A stretch of DNA of 64,000 bases from Cryptomeria japonica. Lineage: Eukaryota; Streptophyta; Pinopsida; Cupressales; Cupressaceae. Under the pieces are notes generated by a model, which was not told the DNA's origin, did no database searches, and saw nothing but the letters and a program-made list of their open reading frames with translations. The position numbers and the translations under genes were made by a program. The stretch's first letter is position 1. The number at the start of each line of letters is the position of its first letter. Positions 22,441 to 37,345 of this stretch are shown in pieces. The stretch covers positions 468,578,400-468,642,399 of the forward strand of contig NC_081406.1 in the NCBI RefSeq assembly GCF_030272615.1, given 5' to 3'.

Positions 22441-24255
22441 CCCCCCCAAAAAAAAATTCTTTTCTCTTTCAAACTTTAAAAATTTTGATTTTTAATTTAA
22501 TAAAATAGAATAATTTTTTTTTTTAAAATAAAAAAATAAATAAAACATAAATCCTCAGAGATGAAAAATAAAAAAAACACAGTCTCAAACAGAGACTAAC
22601 ATATTTTTTTTTAAAAAATCACACGTTATCCAATACTCAAAACTTTGATGAACAACCAAAACCAGAAATGAATTTCTTCAACCAAAGCCCATATTTGGGC
22701 AAGAAAAGAACCATTTTTCACACAGTGATTTAACCGTCTTTCCACAATCCAAAATAGTGCAACCAATTTTTCCAAGGCTAAAACTCAAATCTGGGAACAT
22801 TCATGGATTCCTAAACCATAGTTTTCATGAAGAACAACCAAACACAATTCTTGATTTAACAATGGAATAAAAAGTTAAACAAGAATCCTACCTCCTTTAG
22901 CATTCTTGGCAAGAGTTTTTGAAGAAGAGCCCAACCTACAGCTGTAGAAAAATCCATCCTTCCAAAACCCCCAATCTCCATCCAAAAATATTCTTTCTTT
23001 TTCCCAAAAAAAATCAACAACCCCCAAAATATTTTTCCAACCTAGGTTAAAAGAATGAAATTTTGACCTAATTTTCTAATTTCTAATTTAAACACTTTTT
23101 AAATAAAAAATGAAAATAATCATTCTTTTCAACTATTCAAATAATCTAACTTGCTTTTCTAATTAAAATTAAAATGCTTCTCTCTTTCTTTTAATTTTAA
23201 TTTTCTTAATATTAACTAAGCTAACATTTATATTTCACAATATTGACGAGGATAAAATATTTTAATTAAATTAACTCCCAAAATCAATCTTTTACACTAT
23301 ATCAAATATACATATAAATTAAATTTGCTTTTCTAATAAAAATTGATTTTCTTAAATAAGTAAAATTAACCTTTCTTTTCCAAAATGCAAAAGAGATTAA
23401 ATTATTTCTATTTCATATAACTTTAAATCTTTCCTTTTTAAAACGCATAAACTAATTAAATTCGTTATTTAAGATTAACCATTAAATTAAACTCGCTACA
23501 AACATAAATAAAGTGGTCTTTTTAATTAATGATTAATCACATAAAAGAAACCTAAATATTTTAATTCCTCAATTACAAATGCGTAAATGAACACATTAAA
23601 TCAAATTAAATACTCAAACTTGCTACAAACATACATAAAGCGATCTTTTTAATTAATGATTAATCACATAAAAGAAACTTATTTATATTAAATTTCTCAA
23701 TTACCAATGCGTAAATGAACACATTAAATTGAATTTAATACTTATAATAAAATATTCCATTTTACCACACGCAAGGCACACAACAAGAGTAATCCAACCA
23801 ATCACATGACACACAAACCCAAACAAAAAGGGAAACTGATGGACCACACACGACACTCACTTGATCATGGCTAAGGCAAGACGAGGGTTTTACGACCACA
23901 TAATCCAAATTCTAAGGATGAAAGAGGTATACTCAACCCTGCGAATCCTAATGGAGACGAACCTCGCACCTAGGTGGTACTGTACCTGTAATCTCCTGCA
24001 ACCATGAGTCACGCAAGCATACATATATATATATTCAATGAAGGAGTTAGCTCGAGATTTTTAAAAAGAATTAGGGAAATAATTAAACTTACACAAGAAT
24101 CGATGTGAAAGCACAATAACAGGTATGCACAATATTCGTATTATCTAATCTACAACATTACATAATGGTTAATCAAGCATCCAAGAATGCCACATAGAAA
24201 AATTCAACCAAGGTCAAACTGGTTCTACAAGGCCGACTATGGCAGGGGCACTACA

Positions 24256-24269
24256 TTCTCCCCCCTAGG
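24256..24269 (-). other. Polypurine tract of element A
   Basis: On the minus strand CCTAGGGGGGAGAA directly precedes the TGTAGTGCCCC start of the 3' LTR. It fixes the minus orientation of element A. Confidence 0.8.
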
Positions 24270-27200
24270 CTCCGACTTACTCCCAGAAGTCATAAGGCTA
24301 GACGGAAATCATGCAACACGTATTAGCCCTGAAACTCATTTAACAAATATAAATTTGCACGTATGAATCCTTCCATAAATAAATGAAACATTATTTCTAA
24401 AAGCTTTACGAATATCATTACCCATTGGCAAGGTACAACTAAAGCCATACACTTCTTAAAATATTCTATGAATTATCTACAATCATAGCAAAGAAACAAG
24501 AATTTTCTTCCTTTCATTACACCAATTATAGCAAAAATAAAAAAATAAAAAAAACCACAATTACCATACTCATTCTACCAAACATGGCAAGAAAACATGC
24601 CCTCATGATCAATTTCTTTTACCAATTCATCCTTTTACAAAGATTTATCACATAGAACTAGCTTCCAATATCAATTTCTACAACCAAGTTAACATTTCAA
24701 TAAATAGGAGCAATGTAAATAACTTAATTGTTTATACTTTCCAGGCATATAAGAAATTTTCCCAATGACTATGTCCCATTACATAGTGACAAGTTTACAC
24801 TATTCAATCCATGATTACACATAATAACCATCCACATAACTGGATTGCACAGCACAAAAGGGCCACATGTGAGCATGTCTAATGCTTGGTCAGAGATAAC
24901 ATGCACGATCAACATCTCTATGCTTGATTTTAGAACAAATAACATGATCATAAATATCCAACATCTCACTCAAGGGCTTGATGGTGCTAGAGTACACCAT
25001 AGCGGTGCTACCTTCCATACAAGACCCTCGTGAACATCCCTTGTTGCGTAAGGTGTTTATCCTCCAAGAGATAGTCACCACTCATAGGTAGGTAGTGGAT
25101 CCTAGCTGTCTCACAGCCTCACATACCCCCATCCTCAAGGTTGCCTACGTCTACTTCCTTGTATACACTCAACCAAGACCATCTACTAAGTTCTTGGAGA
25201 GGAATTCACATTCCAATAGTAGACAAACATACGAAAATAGCAATCGTCTAGCTATTACAGTAGCTCATCATGTGGTGTGGCCTAGTCACACATCCACACA
25301 ACATGACAATGTGCACCTCGACATCACCCCACATCACGTCATCGCGTGGCATGGCTCTACCATAAACCTATTGGTAGGCCGCATGGCAATGTCTACTACA
25401 TCTTGCATCATGTCTCAGCATGGCATGGCAATACTCCAAGTGGAAAAGGCACACAATGGACGTATCCCACATCACAGTGTACCTCATGGAAAAGGGCATG
25501 CGCAAGTCACACCCTACATAGCGACATTCCTCTCAAGATACCCACCGTTAGCCAGAGGTATACATGGCTAAGGTCTACCCACAAGTCTACCAACACTAGT
25601 CGATTGGCAGCTCATGTGAAAAATAACATGCCTCTCATGAAGACAAGGCAAAAGATGCTCCAATAAAATCCATCATTATGCTCAAGAACTGTCATCAATT
25701 ATGCTCAAATACAGGATAGGAATAGGCTGGCACACATGAACCTCATAAATTGGTTCATCATAAGGGAAAGTATCGAGTACACCTATAATACAGTTTCATT
25801 ATATAACTATTTTTCCTTGAAATAGGGAAGCTAAAGTCGCTTCACGTCAACATTACTTGTACGTCGTTCCATACTATTCAAGGAATGGTGGCTTCTAATA
25901 CTACCCCTTAACATACTGACTTATCAACAACCCATGGGTTGGCACTGAGTAAGGAAACAAATAAGCAACATCACATAAATAGTATGGTTTCCCATACTCA
26001 TAAGCAAACATATCCTCCATGATTGATTACTTCACCATCCCATGGGCACACATAGCAAGCACGGGTTTCTTACAACACACAAGGTATAGCACCATCACTG
26101 GTTTAGTCACATTTATGGGGGTAATTTTCAATACGCTATCATCTACTCAAGATAGGTTTTACCTATGCTTTCCACATAAATCACTAAATAAAGTTTACTC
26201 TAAATACACGTACTGAAATTCTTAACAATTCAAACTTACACAAGGAAATAACGTCATTCCGATATCTTTCTCAAATTCCACTAAGCATTTGCATTCACAT
26301 TACTAGCTATGCAATTTTCTTTTCCAAAGTGAAAAACTTTCCTCTTTAAATTAGAAGCCAAAAGAAAACATACAATTTCATATGCGTTATAAAAATTCTT
26401 CTTAAATCACTACATTCTTAGTAGCATTTCTAAAAATCTTATGACCTTAGGCAAGGAGAAGGGGAAAGAGAGTTCAAAAATTAAACTATTTCCTACAAAT
26501 ACATATGATCCACAAGGTCACACTATATGCTCAGATATAAGTCTATCATTTTAGTTGCACAGTTTTCATTTCACTATCTTTTTAGGAGGATGCCAAAACA
26601 ACCTAACATGGCTTTTCCAATTATTATGGTTGCAATAGAATGCTCTAGTTTTCCGAACAATAGATATCAAAATAGGTAATCTTATCGATAATGCAAGACC
26701 TCTTGAGAACACTCACTATTCTTAGTTCAAAACAAAGCATATTAAAAATTTGCAACCTATCATTGAAAATTCAAGGTACGGTAGGAAGATAAGCGAGGAG
26801 ATATCAACTAAATAATACACATTTATGCATACACATCAAACAAGCTTTTCATTCGTATTTTTTGAACATAATAAGGAAACTACATATATCCAAAACCAAG
26901 TTCAATGGAGCATTGCTAAAATAGGTCCTCAATCAATCTGGTTTAAAGGAACACATAAAACAATCTTTCATGGAACACATTAAGACACTCTCAAAGCTAC
27001 TATAACATGTTCCCTTTTGATACTTTCTTTTACAACTAAAGCAGTTTCACAAAATCAACTATTCGCATATTAATGCACATTACTTAAGATAGAATTTAAT
27101 TATGTTACTCGTACGAGACACATGGAGAATTCTTTACTGTAAACATACAATTTTTTTTAATAACCAATATTAACTTTCAAACCAAAGCCCTTTTATAATC

Positions 27201-27647
27201 TAAAAACACATAAGTGTTATAAGCTCACACAAGGGCTCAATAAGTTGCAACCTTCTCTCGCAAAAGAAGACTCAAATAAAAGACAATTACACATATCAAA
27301 AACATTTTAAATTTCTAGAGAGAGAGAGGATGAAGGGTCATAATCATTCAATTTACTACATTATGAGCATTCAATATCTATCACACTAGTCCTTCAAGCG
27401 AACAACACTAAGATACATCACAACCTTAAACAAGCACATTAGGTACTTTTAGATTCAAGACATCACTAACCAACCCAAATGGTCTAGTCAAAAGAGTACA
27501 ACGAATCAAAAGGAAGGTACATACGACTCTCTTTTAGAATAAGAGAAATTGTAGACCAAGACCTCAATAAGCATACAAAGCACATATAATCATTCCAAAG
27601 CACCCACATCAAGAAGGTGAAAACAAGGTGTGAACACATGCGTTACA
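24256..27647 (-). mobile_element. Non-coding interior of element A (left part)
   Basis: It aligns along its length with the interior of element B (31757 to about 35215). Shared landmarks include GTCCGACTTACTCC-type sequence after the polypurine tract, the GCATGTCTAATGCTTGGTCA block and an AGAGAGAGAG run near the right end. Apparent open frames here (25095-25571, 25346-25666, 26019-26216) are not maintained in element B, so the domain is read as conserved but non-coding. The remaining part of the interior is at 56196-56334. Confidence 0.75.
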
Positions 27648-30600
27648 TGTAATGCCCCACCAGGAAACCCCGAAGGGATTACGCTAAACACGAGAATAGA
27701 GTGCAATAATTTTATTTTTAAAAGTTAAACACAACATTAAGATACATCAAGATATCGAAGTACAGATTACATAGCGGAAGACATCAACTAACTCTTAAAA
27801 GGGTTTCCCAACATGATTACTTAATTCCACATTTCACTTAACTCACACTAATTAATTCAATAAGCTGATTATCATATAACGAGATATTTCTTAAACAAGG
27901 ATCATTTCTTTTAGAAGATGAAAATATAAATCATAAGATAAGGTTCATACATTAAGATTTATTCATACCTTTCATTCATACTTTTCATTAAATTTTAAGT
28001 AATACATCTAATTTATTAACACACTTGAATTTCATCATAAACTAATGAGATCTTTCCATGCATACTTAATTTCCTTAACAATAACTCAATGCATTCTATT
28101 GCTCTAATCTACAATCTTCCATGATCCCATTTCAGCAATTAAAAGATGATTGCATACATGCATTTAAGATTAATTTCTTCTAATCCACTTTACATTCTAT
28201 CAAAATGTCATCCATACATGCTAACACTAAACATGAAACATAAGAGCAAAATCATCACATAGCACCAAGATGATCTCGAAGTTCACCCCTAAAGGGCTAC
28301 ATCTCCAGGTCTGCTCAACTGCAAGACCCCTCTGATAATTAATAAAGTTAAGAATACATGAGGTTCTCATTATTTATAATCCTACCATCAAGGCGAAACA
28401 TAACCAATATACAAACGACCACATTGGTCAATAAATACATAATTGATCCCTGAATAGGAAAGGATCGAACTGAACATGATCGAAGCAAATACAAAGGTCC
28501 ACTAGAGCATCCACAAAACTGAGTCATCGCAACCCAAGGTCTAGCATGAAATCAAGTTCTCACAAGAGCATAAGCAATAGGATGACTCCACCAAAGGTGC
28601 TCCTATCAAGACAACACAACAACACACTAGCGAACATTGGGACAAGTGTCATCACACAACTTGGTATGGTTACCATGGCAAGTCTTCATAGGTTTCGACT
28701 CCATACACTAGTAACCTTATCTGAACCCCTAGCCCATCCAGGCCTCATGTGGACCCACACATCCTTTTGTGAAGACAAGGATGATGGTTTGTCATTTCAA
28801 GCCTTCTCACAACATGCCAAGTCTGTGTTAGCACTCATCCTATGTATGAGGCACAATTATCTTACTTAGAGATTCATTAACAACACTCTAATATACTATA
28901 AGGTTATCACTTATTAGACTCACTTTCGATGGGTTACCCAGCAGCCACTCTAGGCACGGCCCCCAGTCGAAAGCCACTTTCCCATACGACACTAGACTAT
29001 ACTCAAATGAACTCGATAAACCAATGAACACACATGGTCAAGAAAATAGAGTACAAAATGGAAGGAACAACCATTTGGTCAAACACGAATTCATATGAGG
29101 TATACTGACTGACGGTACTCTAACTAGAGACCTGACCAACTATGGTCAATCACAAATCATCATTCGACACCCGCATAAAGGAAATGACCAATTATGACAC
29201 CACCACAAAGCAACAGTCAAACTCGAGACTGAGGGCTGAAATAGGTACCACAAATCACTCCATACGACAGGGTCCTATTAAACAAAGCATGAGTTGCCAT
29301 TACTTAAGCAAAAACAAATACATAAATTAAACTTGCATAGGCAACAATTGGTAAATGCAATCTTTTCCCATATTGATTTAAACATTAAATGTCAATCAAG
29401 TTTTCTAAATGATCTAAGTTAGATTGCAGTTATCTACCTCATCTAGGTACAATTTGATTCTTGGTTTTCTAACTCTCTAAGGTTCATTAGCATCGACATA
29501 CATAAATGAGTCGTTATGAGTTCTTAAACCAAGTTCACATGAATATAATTAAATAATCATTAACCAACTAAATAAGATATTTATTCTTCAAATAAAACAT
29601 CGTTCTCATACTGGCTCAAAAATAATCTCTCCAATTTCATCTTTTCCAAGCCTAGTTACACTATACGGATCAAGGAAACATAAACATATAAGGAATCCAA
29701 ATAAAGATAGTTCATTCCTACTTAACAATTATTTCCTTGTGCATATATAGAAAATTACCAAACTTAAATATTAATTACTATATAAATTTTTTAATCCGCA
29801 ATTAAAAATAATATATACAATTAATAATAACAAATTAACAAATTAAGTATCTAATTAGTAAAATATGCATTAATAATAAAATACAATTTGAAAATTAATT
29901 ATAGTATATTTCCACTTATACAATTAATTAATTACAAATAATCATAATTTATTAATTAAATGCAATATTAAAACTTAATTAAAAACTTAATTAAAATTTA
30001 CATTTAATAATATTAAATAATTATTATATTTTTTTTTGATAATAAAAAAAATAATTAAAAAAAACAATTTTTAAAAACAACAATATAATTGGGGGTGGTG
30101 AAAGGGTAGCTGGGCCCACCTCCCTTTAATGGGGTTTGGGTGGTCCTGCCCTAGCCACGGGCGGTGCCACCGCGGTGGACACAGGTCCTGCGGCGCCCAT
30201 GCGGCCACCATAGGGGACCCTGCAGCCACCATGGAAGTCGCAACTTGTTGCGGCCGCTGCTAGTCGTAGACCCACGCAGGGGGGAGGAGGTGGCAGGTTG
30301 AGTCTCTGCTCCCCATCCCTCCAACCCCAATGAATTACATTTTATTTTATTTTATTTTATTTTTGTTTCAAACAATTAAAACTTTGATTTTGAAATAAAA
30401 ATCAATTTTGCTATGAAATATATTTTTGTTTACTGAAAACAACAACCCCCATTTTTGTTTTAAACAGTCTCATATAGAGACTTGAAATAAAAAAAATTCA
30501 GAATGATAGAGGTTTTCAAAATTAGAGAAATTTGTTGAATATCCTTCCAAAATATACAATTTTGGGCAAAAAGAAATCTCATTTCTCAAACAAGATACAA

Positions 30601-31756
30601 GCAATCAGCCAATCTTAACTAATTTCCACTATAATTCTTAATCATGAGGCAATCAATGGAGAAATTGAAACCAAAATTGCATGAAGAACATTCAAGCCCT
30701 TTTTTTTTTTTAAACAAATAACCAAATTGATAAACAAATTCCTACTTCAATAAGCATTCCTAGAAAGGATCTGATGGAGAGCCCCAACCTGCAGCTCAAG
30801 AAATTCTTCTCCTTCCAAAATCCTTAAATTTTCCATCCAAAATATTTTCCAAAAAAAAAATCAATCTCCTATATTTTTCCAAAAATCTAGGTTAAATGGG
30901 AAAGGTTTGACCAAAATTTTTCTTTTTGGAATTAAAATATTTTATTTAAAATAATTCCTCAAAATCATTTTTTTAAACTATATCAATAATTAAACTTGTT
31001 TTTCAATTTAAAATTGATTTTTCCAAATAACTAAATTTAACCTTTCTATTTCCAAAATGCGAATAAGATAAAATTAATTCTATTTTAATTAAATTTAAAT
31101 CTTTCTTTTCCAACATCATAAACATAATAATTTGACATTAAAACAACCATTTAATTGAACTTACTACCAACCTGAATTGAGAAATCCAATTAACAATTAA
31201 TCACATAAAAAGGGAGCCTATTTAATTTAGTCCCCGAATTAACTAATGGGTAAACACACATTAAAACAATTAAAGATTAAGGATTAATTAGTTGATTTAA
31301 CTACACACACAAAACACGCAACCCAAGAAAGTCAAATCAACAGACGACCTACAACCCCAACCAAAGGGAATACCGACAATGACTGATGATGCTCACTTGA
31401 GCATGACTTTGGTCAAATGAGGGTCTTACGACTAGCTAATCCAAGTTCTAAGGATGAAAGAGGTACACTCAAACCTGCGAATCCAGGTGAAGACGAACCT
31501 CGCACCCACACGACACTATACCTGGAATCTCCTGCAACCAAGAGTCATACATGCATACATATATAAACTTAATGAAAGCATTAGCTCGAGATAATAACAT
31601 GAATTAGGAGAATTAATTAACTTGCATACAAACTGGTGCGAAAACCACATTAACAGATATGCACTAAATCAAAACATTTGACTATAATCACTATATTATG
31701 ATAAACTAACCAAGGTCAAATTGAGATTAGGAATTGATTAGGGCAGGGGTACTACA
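27648..31756 (-). repeat. 3' LTR of element B (4109 bp)
   Basis: Full LTR. It contains the conserved core (28279-28340) and a GC-rich island (30095-30335). The segment 28546-28869 is open here, but the matching part of the other LTR (from 36254) diverges in frame, so it is not a gene. Confidence 0.9.
30095..30335 (-). repeat. GC-rich island in LTR B (left)
   Basis: GC-rich block within AT-rich LTR. It contains CCACCGCGGTGG, a 12-bp palindrome, and GCGGCCGC. It is positionally equivalent to the islands in A and C, but with a different unit sequence. Confidence 0.7.
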
Positions 31757-34700
31757 TTTTCCCCCCTAGGTTCCGACTTACTCCTAGAAGTCGTAAGGCT
31801 AGATGGAGAACATGTCGCACGCATCAGCCCTGAAACTCATTCAACAAATATTAAATTGCACATGGGAATCTTTCCATAAATAAATGAAACATTATTGCTA
31901 ATTCCTCTACGAATTCCATTATCCATTGGCAAGATACATCTAAATACATACATTTCTTATAATATTCTAGGAATTATCCACAATCATAATAGAGAAACAA
32001 GAATTTTCTCCCTTTCATTACACCAAGTTAATGCATTACAAAGAGGTAAACAACAATTACCATACTCATCTACCAAATATGACAAGAAAACATGCCATCA
32101 TGATCAATTTCTTTTACCAATACATATTTTTCATAAAACTTTATCGCATACAACTAGCTTCAAAATTTTAATTTCTACAACCAAGTTAACTTTCATGAAT
32201 AAGAGCAACGTAAATAACTCAATTGTTTACACTTGCCAGGCATAAGAAAACCTTTCCAAAGACTATGTCCCATAACATAGTGACAAGTTAATACAATTTA
32301 CTCCATGATACACATAATAACCATCCACATAACTGAAATGCACAACTCAAAAGGCCACATGTGAGCATGTCTAATGCTTGGTCAAAGATAACATGCATGA
32401 TCAACATCTCTATGCCTGATCTCAGAACAACAATATGATCATAAATATCCAATATCTCACTCAAAGGCTTGATGGTGCTAGGGCACACCATTGCGGTGCG
32501 ACCTTCCATACAAGACCCTTGTGAATATCCCTTGTTGAGTAAGGTGGTTAGCCTCCAAGAGATAGTCACCACACATAGGTAGGTAGTGGATCCTAGCTAC
32601 ATCATAGCCTCACATACACCCATCCTTAAGGTTCCTTATGTCTACTTCCTCGTACACACTCTACCAAGACCGTCTCATACGTTCTTGGAGAGGAATTTCA
32701 CATTTCAACACAAGACCAGCATATGAAAACAATAAGGATAAATCAGTTTAGCCACCAAAGTATAGATGAATAAAGATAATAAATCATCAATTCCAATAGT
32801 AAGGCAAGAAAAAAATCCAGAATTTGCAACACCAAATCAAGAATGCAAAATATCACAAGATCATGGCTAAACCTTCAAAGTCAAAGTAAAATAAATTGCT
32901 AGTCCCCAAAGAAATATAGAGAATATCACAACTGCACATAACATCACTATGTGACTAGCATCTAGCCACCAATGAGGAAGGAAGGAACAATCATCTAGCC
33001 ATCACAGTAGCTCATCATGTGGTGTGACATAGTCACACTACCCACATGGCATGGCGGTGTGCACCTCGACATCACCTTGCATCATGTCGTCACACAGAAT
33101 GGCAATACCCCAAGTGGAGAAGACACGCAATGGACGTATCTCGCATGGTATTGTACCTCACGGAAATAAGCACGCATAGGTCACGTCCCACATAGCGACG
33201 TATCTATAAGGATACTCACCGTAAGACAGAGGTATACATGAATAAAGTCCACCCACATATCCACCAACACCTACTAACTGATAGCCCATGTGGATAAACC
33301 TACCTTTCATGAAGACAAGGCAAAGGATCCTCCAAAATACACCATCACTATGCTCAAGAATCACCATCAATATGCTCAAATAAAGGAGAGGAATAGGCTG
33401 TCACACATAAACCTATAAATAGATTCATCAAAAGGGAAAGTATTGAGTACACCTTTGATACAATTTTATTGTATAACTATATCATTCCTCGAAATAGAGA
33501 AGCTAAAGTCGCTTCACGCTGACATTACTCATACGTCGATCCATACTATTCAAGGAATGGTGACTTCGAATACTACCCCTTAACATACTGAATTACCCAC
33601 AACCCGAGGTTTGATACTCAATAGGGAAACAAATAAGCAACATCACATAACTAGTATGGTTTCCCATACTCATAAGCAACATATCCTCCATGGTTGATTA
33701 CTTCACCAACCCATGGCACATATAATAAGCATCGGTTTCTTACAATACACACAAATATACCAGTACTGGTTTAGTCACATCTACGGGGAGTACTTTCCAG
33801 TACGCTATCATCTACTCAAGGGAGATTTAAATTATGCTTTCCACATGAATAACTGAATCAAGTTTACTCTATATACAAGTATTGAAATTATTAACAATTC
33901 ACAATTACATAAGAAAATAACATCATTCCTATATCTTTCTCAAATTTCACTAAGCATTCGAATTCACATTACTAAGTATGCAATTTTTCTTTTTAAATAG
34001 GTGCATTCTTAGTAGCATTTCTAAAAATCTTATGATTTAGGCAAAGAGAAGGGAAAGAAAGTTTGATAACCAAACTATTTCCTACATGGACACAAGATCA
34101 ACAAAATCACACTACATGCTAAAATTTCTCACTATAAGCCTATCATTTCAATTGCATGGTTTTCATGTCGCTACCATTTTAGAAGGATACCAAACAACCT
34201 AACATGGCGTTTCCAATTATTATGGTTGCAACAAATGTTTTAGTTTTCCAAACAACAGAGATCAAAATAGGTAGTATTTTCGATACTACCAAACCTCTTG
34301 AGAACACCCACTACTTTAATACAATACAGACACATATCATAATTTGCAACCTATCATTGAAAATGAAATTATGATCAAAACGTAAGTGAGGAGCTATCAC
34401 CAAAACAATACATATTAATGCATGCACATCAGACAAGCTTTTCATTCACACTTTCTAAATATAATAACGTAATTACATATACCCAAAAGCAAGTTCAATG
34501 GAGCATTGCTAAAATAAATCCTCAATCAAACTGGTTTAATGAAACACATAAAATAGTCTTTCATGGAACACATTAATACACTCTCAAAGCTACTATAACA
34601 TGTTCCCTTTAATACTTCTTTTTACAAACTAAGTAGTTTCACATAACAACTATTCACATATTAGTGCACATTACTTAAGATAGAATGTAATTATGTTACT

Positions 34701-35355
34701 CCTACAAAACACATAGAGAATTCTTAATGTAAACATACAGTTTTCTCCCAATAACCAAAATGAACTTTCAAACCCATAACCCATTTTTATTATCTAAAAC
34801 CACATAAGCGTCATAAGGCTCACACAAGGGTTCAAGAAGTCACACCTTTCTCTTGCAAAAGGAAACCTCATATAAGAGATAATTACACATATCCCAAACA
34901 TTTTAATTTCTAGAGAGAGAGAGGAATGGTCATAATCATTCAATATTTGCCATACTAGTCCTTCAAGTGGACAACACTAAGCTAGATCATAATCTTAAAC
35001 AAGCACAATTCACACTTTTAGATTCAAGACAAGCACAGACCAACCCAAATGGATTAGTCCAAAGAGTACAACACTCAATAAGAAAGGTACATATGATTCT
35101 CCTTCAGAATATGAGTAATCATAGACCAAGATATCAATAAGCAACAAAGAACATATAATCACTCCAAAGCACCAACATCAAGAAGGTGAAAACAAAGTGT
35201 GAACACACACATTACACACAAGTTAAGGTCTACTCAATCACTCACATACAAAGAGGAGGACAAGCATGCACATAAGGTCGATACACCTCACACCAACTAA
35301 GGGTACACACGACACCAGAGATCCCAGTGTTTGCAACATGGGCTCTGATACCAAA
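31757..35355 (-). mobile_element. Non-coding interior of element B (complete)
   Basis: About 3.6 kb between the polypurine tract (minus strand CCTAGGGGGGAAAA at 31757-31770) and the primer-binding site. It is homologous to the interior of A throughout. I find no gag, protease, RT, RNase H or integrase motif on either strand. Small open frames (31895-32245, 32288-32572, 33158-33379) look accidental. Confidence 0.8.
35342..35353 (-). other. Primer-binding site of element B (initiator-Met tRNA)
   Basis: On the minus strand TGGTATCAGAGC follows the LTR end ...GGGCATTACA after two bases. It is the standard complement of plant initiator-Met tRNA and sets the element's orientation. The equivalent site of element A at 56321-56332 reads TAGTATCAGAGC, one base changed. 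Confidence 0.9.
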
Positions 35356-36477
35356 TGTAATGCCCTGCCAGGAAACCCCGAAGGGATTAAGCTAAACACG
35401 AGAATAGAGTGCAATATTTTTTCTTTTTAAAGTTAAACAAAACATTAAGATACATCGAGATATCAAAGTACATATTACATAGCGGAAGACATCAACTAAC
35501 TCCTAAAAGGGTTTCCCAACGTGATTACTTAATTCCACATTTCACTTAACTCGCACTAATTAATCCAATAAGTTGAATATCTTATAACGAGATATTTCTT
35601 AAATAAGGATAATTTCTTTCAGAAGATGAAAATATAAATCATAAGATAAGGTTCATCCATTAAGATTTATTCATACCATTCGTTCATACTTTTCATTAAA
35701 ATTTAAGTCATACATCTAATTTATTAACACACTTGAATTTCATCATAAACTAATGAGATCTTTTCATGCATAATTAATTTCCTTAAAAATAACTGAATGC
35801 ATTCTATTGCTCTAATCTACAATCTTCCATGATCCCATTTCAACAATTAAAAGATGACTGCATACATGCATTTAAGATTAATTTCTTCTAATCCACTTTA
35901 CATTGTATCAAAATGTCATCCATACATGCTCACACTAAACATGAAACATAAGAATAAAATAATCACATAACACCAAGATGATCTTGGAGTTCACCCCTAA
36001 AGGGCTACATCTCCGAGTCTGCTCAACTGCAAGACCCCTCTGATAATTAATAAAGTTAAGAATACATGAGGTTCTCATTATTTACAATCCTGCCATCAAG
36101 GCAAAACATAACCAATATACAAATGACCACATCGGTCAATAAATACATAATTGATCCCTGAATAGGAAAGGATCTAACTAAACATGATCGAAGCAAATAC
36201 AAAGGTCCACTACAGCATCCACAAAACTGAGTCACCACAACCCAAGGTCTAGCATGAAATCAGGTTCTCACAAGGGCATAAGCAACAAGACGACTCCACC
36301 AAAGGTTCTCCTATCAAGACAACATGACAACACACTAGAAAACATAGGGACAAGTTTCATCACACAACTTGGTATGGTTACCATGGCATGTCTTCATAGG
36401 TTCTGGCCCCATACACTGGGTTACCCTGGCAACCTAATCCGAACCCTCGGCCCATCCAAGCCTCATGTGGACCCACA
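35356..36477 (-). repeat. 5' LTR of element B, part 1
   Basis: First 1.1 kb of this LTR in window order, starting TGTAATGCCCTGCCAGG and containing the conserved core (35987-36050). It breaks at CCACA 36473-36477, where solo LTR C begins, and resumes at 48376. Confidence 0.85.
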
Positions 36478-36775
36478 TGTAATGCCCCACCAGGAAACCT
36501 CGAAGGGATAAAGCTAAAACACTCGAATGGAGTGTAAATATATTTTTTTTAAAACTTTAATCCACAACATTAAGATGCATTGGAGTTATCTAACGCTTAG
36601 ATAATGCAGCGGAAGACTAAATGAACCTAAAGAGTTTCCCAATGTGATTACGTAACCTAACACCTAACTCAACTCGTGACATCTGATCCAATTAAACAGG
36701 ATATCTTAATTACATGTTATTGCTTGAAACATGGATATACTTTGTTCAGTGAATAATCATTACATAAATTAGGAA

Positions 36776-37345
36776 GCGTTCATCTATTATGGTTGAAGAT
36801 GAGGCTAACATGAGGAATTTTACCCATAGAAGTTAAAACATAGATCAAATGCAAATTCATCCCTTAAGGTTAAAATATGGTTAACTTGACGAGTCCATCC
36901 ATTTTAGTTACAATATAGCTAATAAAATGAAGTTCGTTTATTAAGGTTAAAATGTACATAACCAAATGGGTTCATCCATTATAGTTAAAATATAGTTAAT
37001 AAGATGAAGTTCATTTATTTAGATTGAAATGTAAATAACCAATGAGTTCATCCATTATAGTTAAAGTGTAGGTATTAGGATGAAGTTCATTTATTAAGGT
37101 TATAATGTGGATAATCCAATTGAGTTCATCCAATTATAGTTAGAATGAAGCTAATTTGATGAAGTTCATTTATTTAGAATAAAATGTAAATAACTAAATG
37201 AATTCATCCAATTTAGTTAAAATATAGCTATTATGATGATGTTCATTTATTGAGATTAAAATGTAAGTAACTAAATGAAGTTCATCCATTAGAATTACAA
37301 TTTAGGTAATATGACAAGTTCATCCAATAATTGTTATCCATTCAT
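36776..37345. repeat. 38-bp minisatellite in solo LTR C
   Basis: Same family of GTTCATCCATTATAGTT and GTTCATTTATT half-units as in LTR A, here with different sequence variants and copy arrangement. Confidence 0.75.

Larger units (their letters stand above)
19873..24255 (-). repeat. 3' LTR of element A (4383 bp)
   Basis: Complete LTR with a purine tract on its right side (minus strand CCTAGGGGGGAGAA at 24256-24269). It carries a 38-bp/77-bp minisatellite (20170-20760), a conserved core (21062-21125) and a GC-rich island (22155-22440). Open frames in it, such as 21668-21859 and 22158-22508, are not conserved as genes. Confidence 0.9.

Noticed and set aside
22158-22508. Open frames in the GC-rich LTR blocks (also 38774-39189, 54445-54812, 58044-58428)
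   Set aside because: Open on both strands and in several frames because of base composition; no domain, and the reading frames are not kept between LTR copies.
25095-25571. A 158-codon open frame in the interior of element A
   Set aside because: The homologous stretch of element B (about 32590-33250) does not keep this frame and contains insertions and stops.
28546-28869. Open frame in LTR B also partly present at 36254-36511
   Set aside because: The two copies are paralogous LTR sequence; the second diverges in frame near its end and no protein motif is present.
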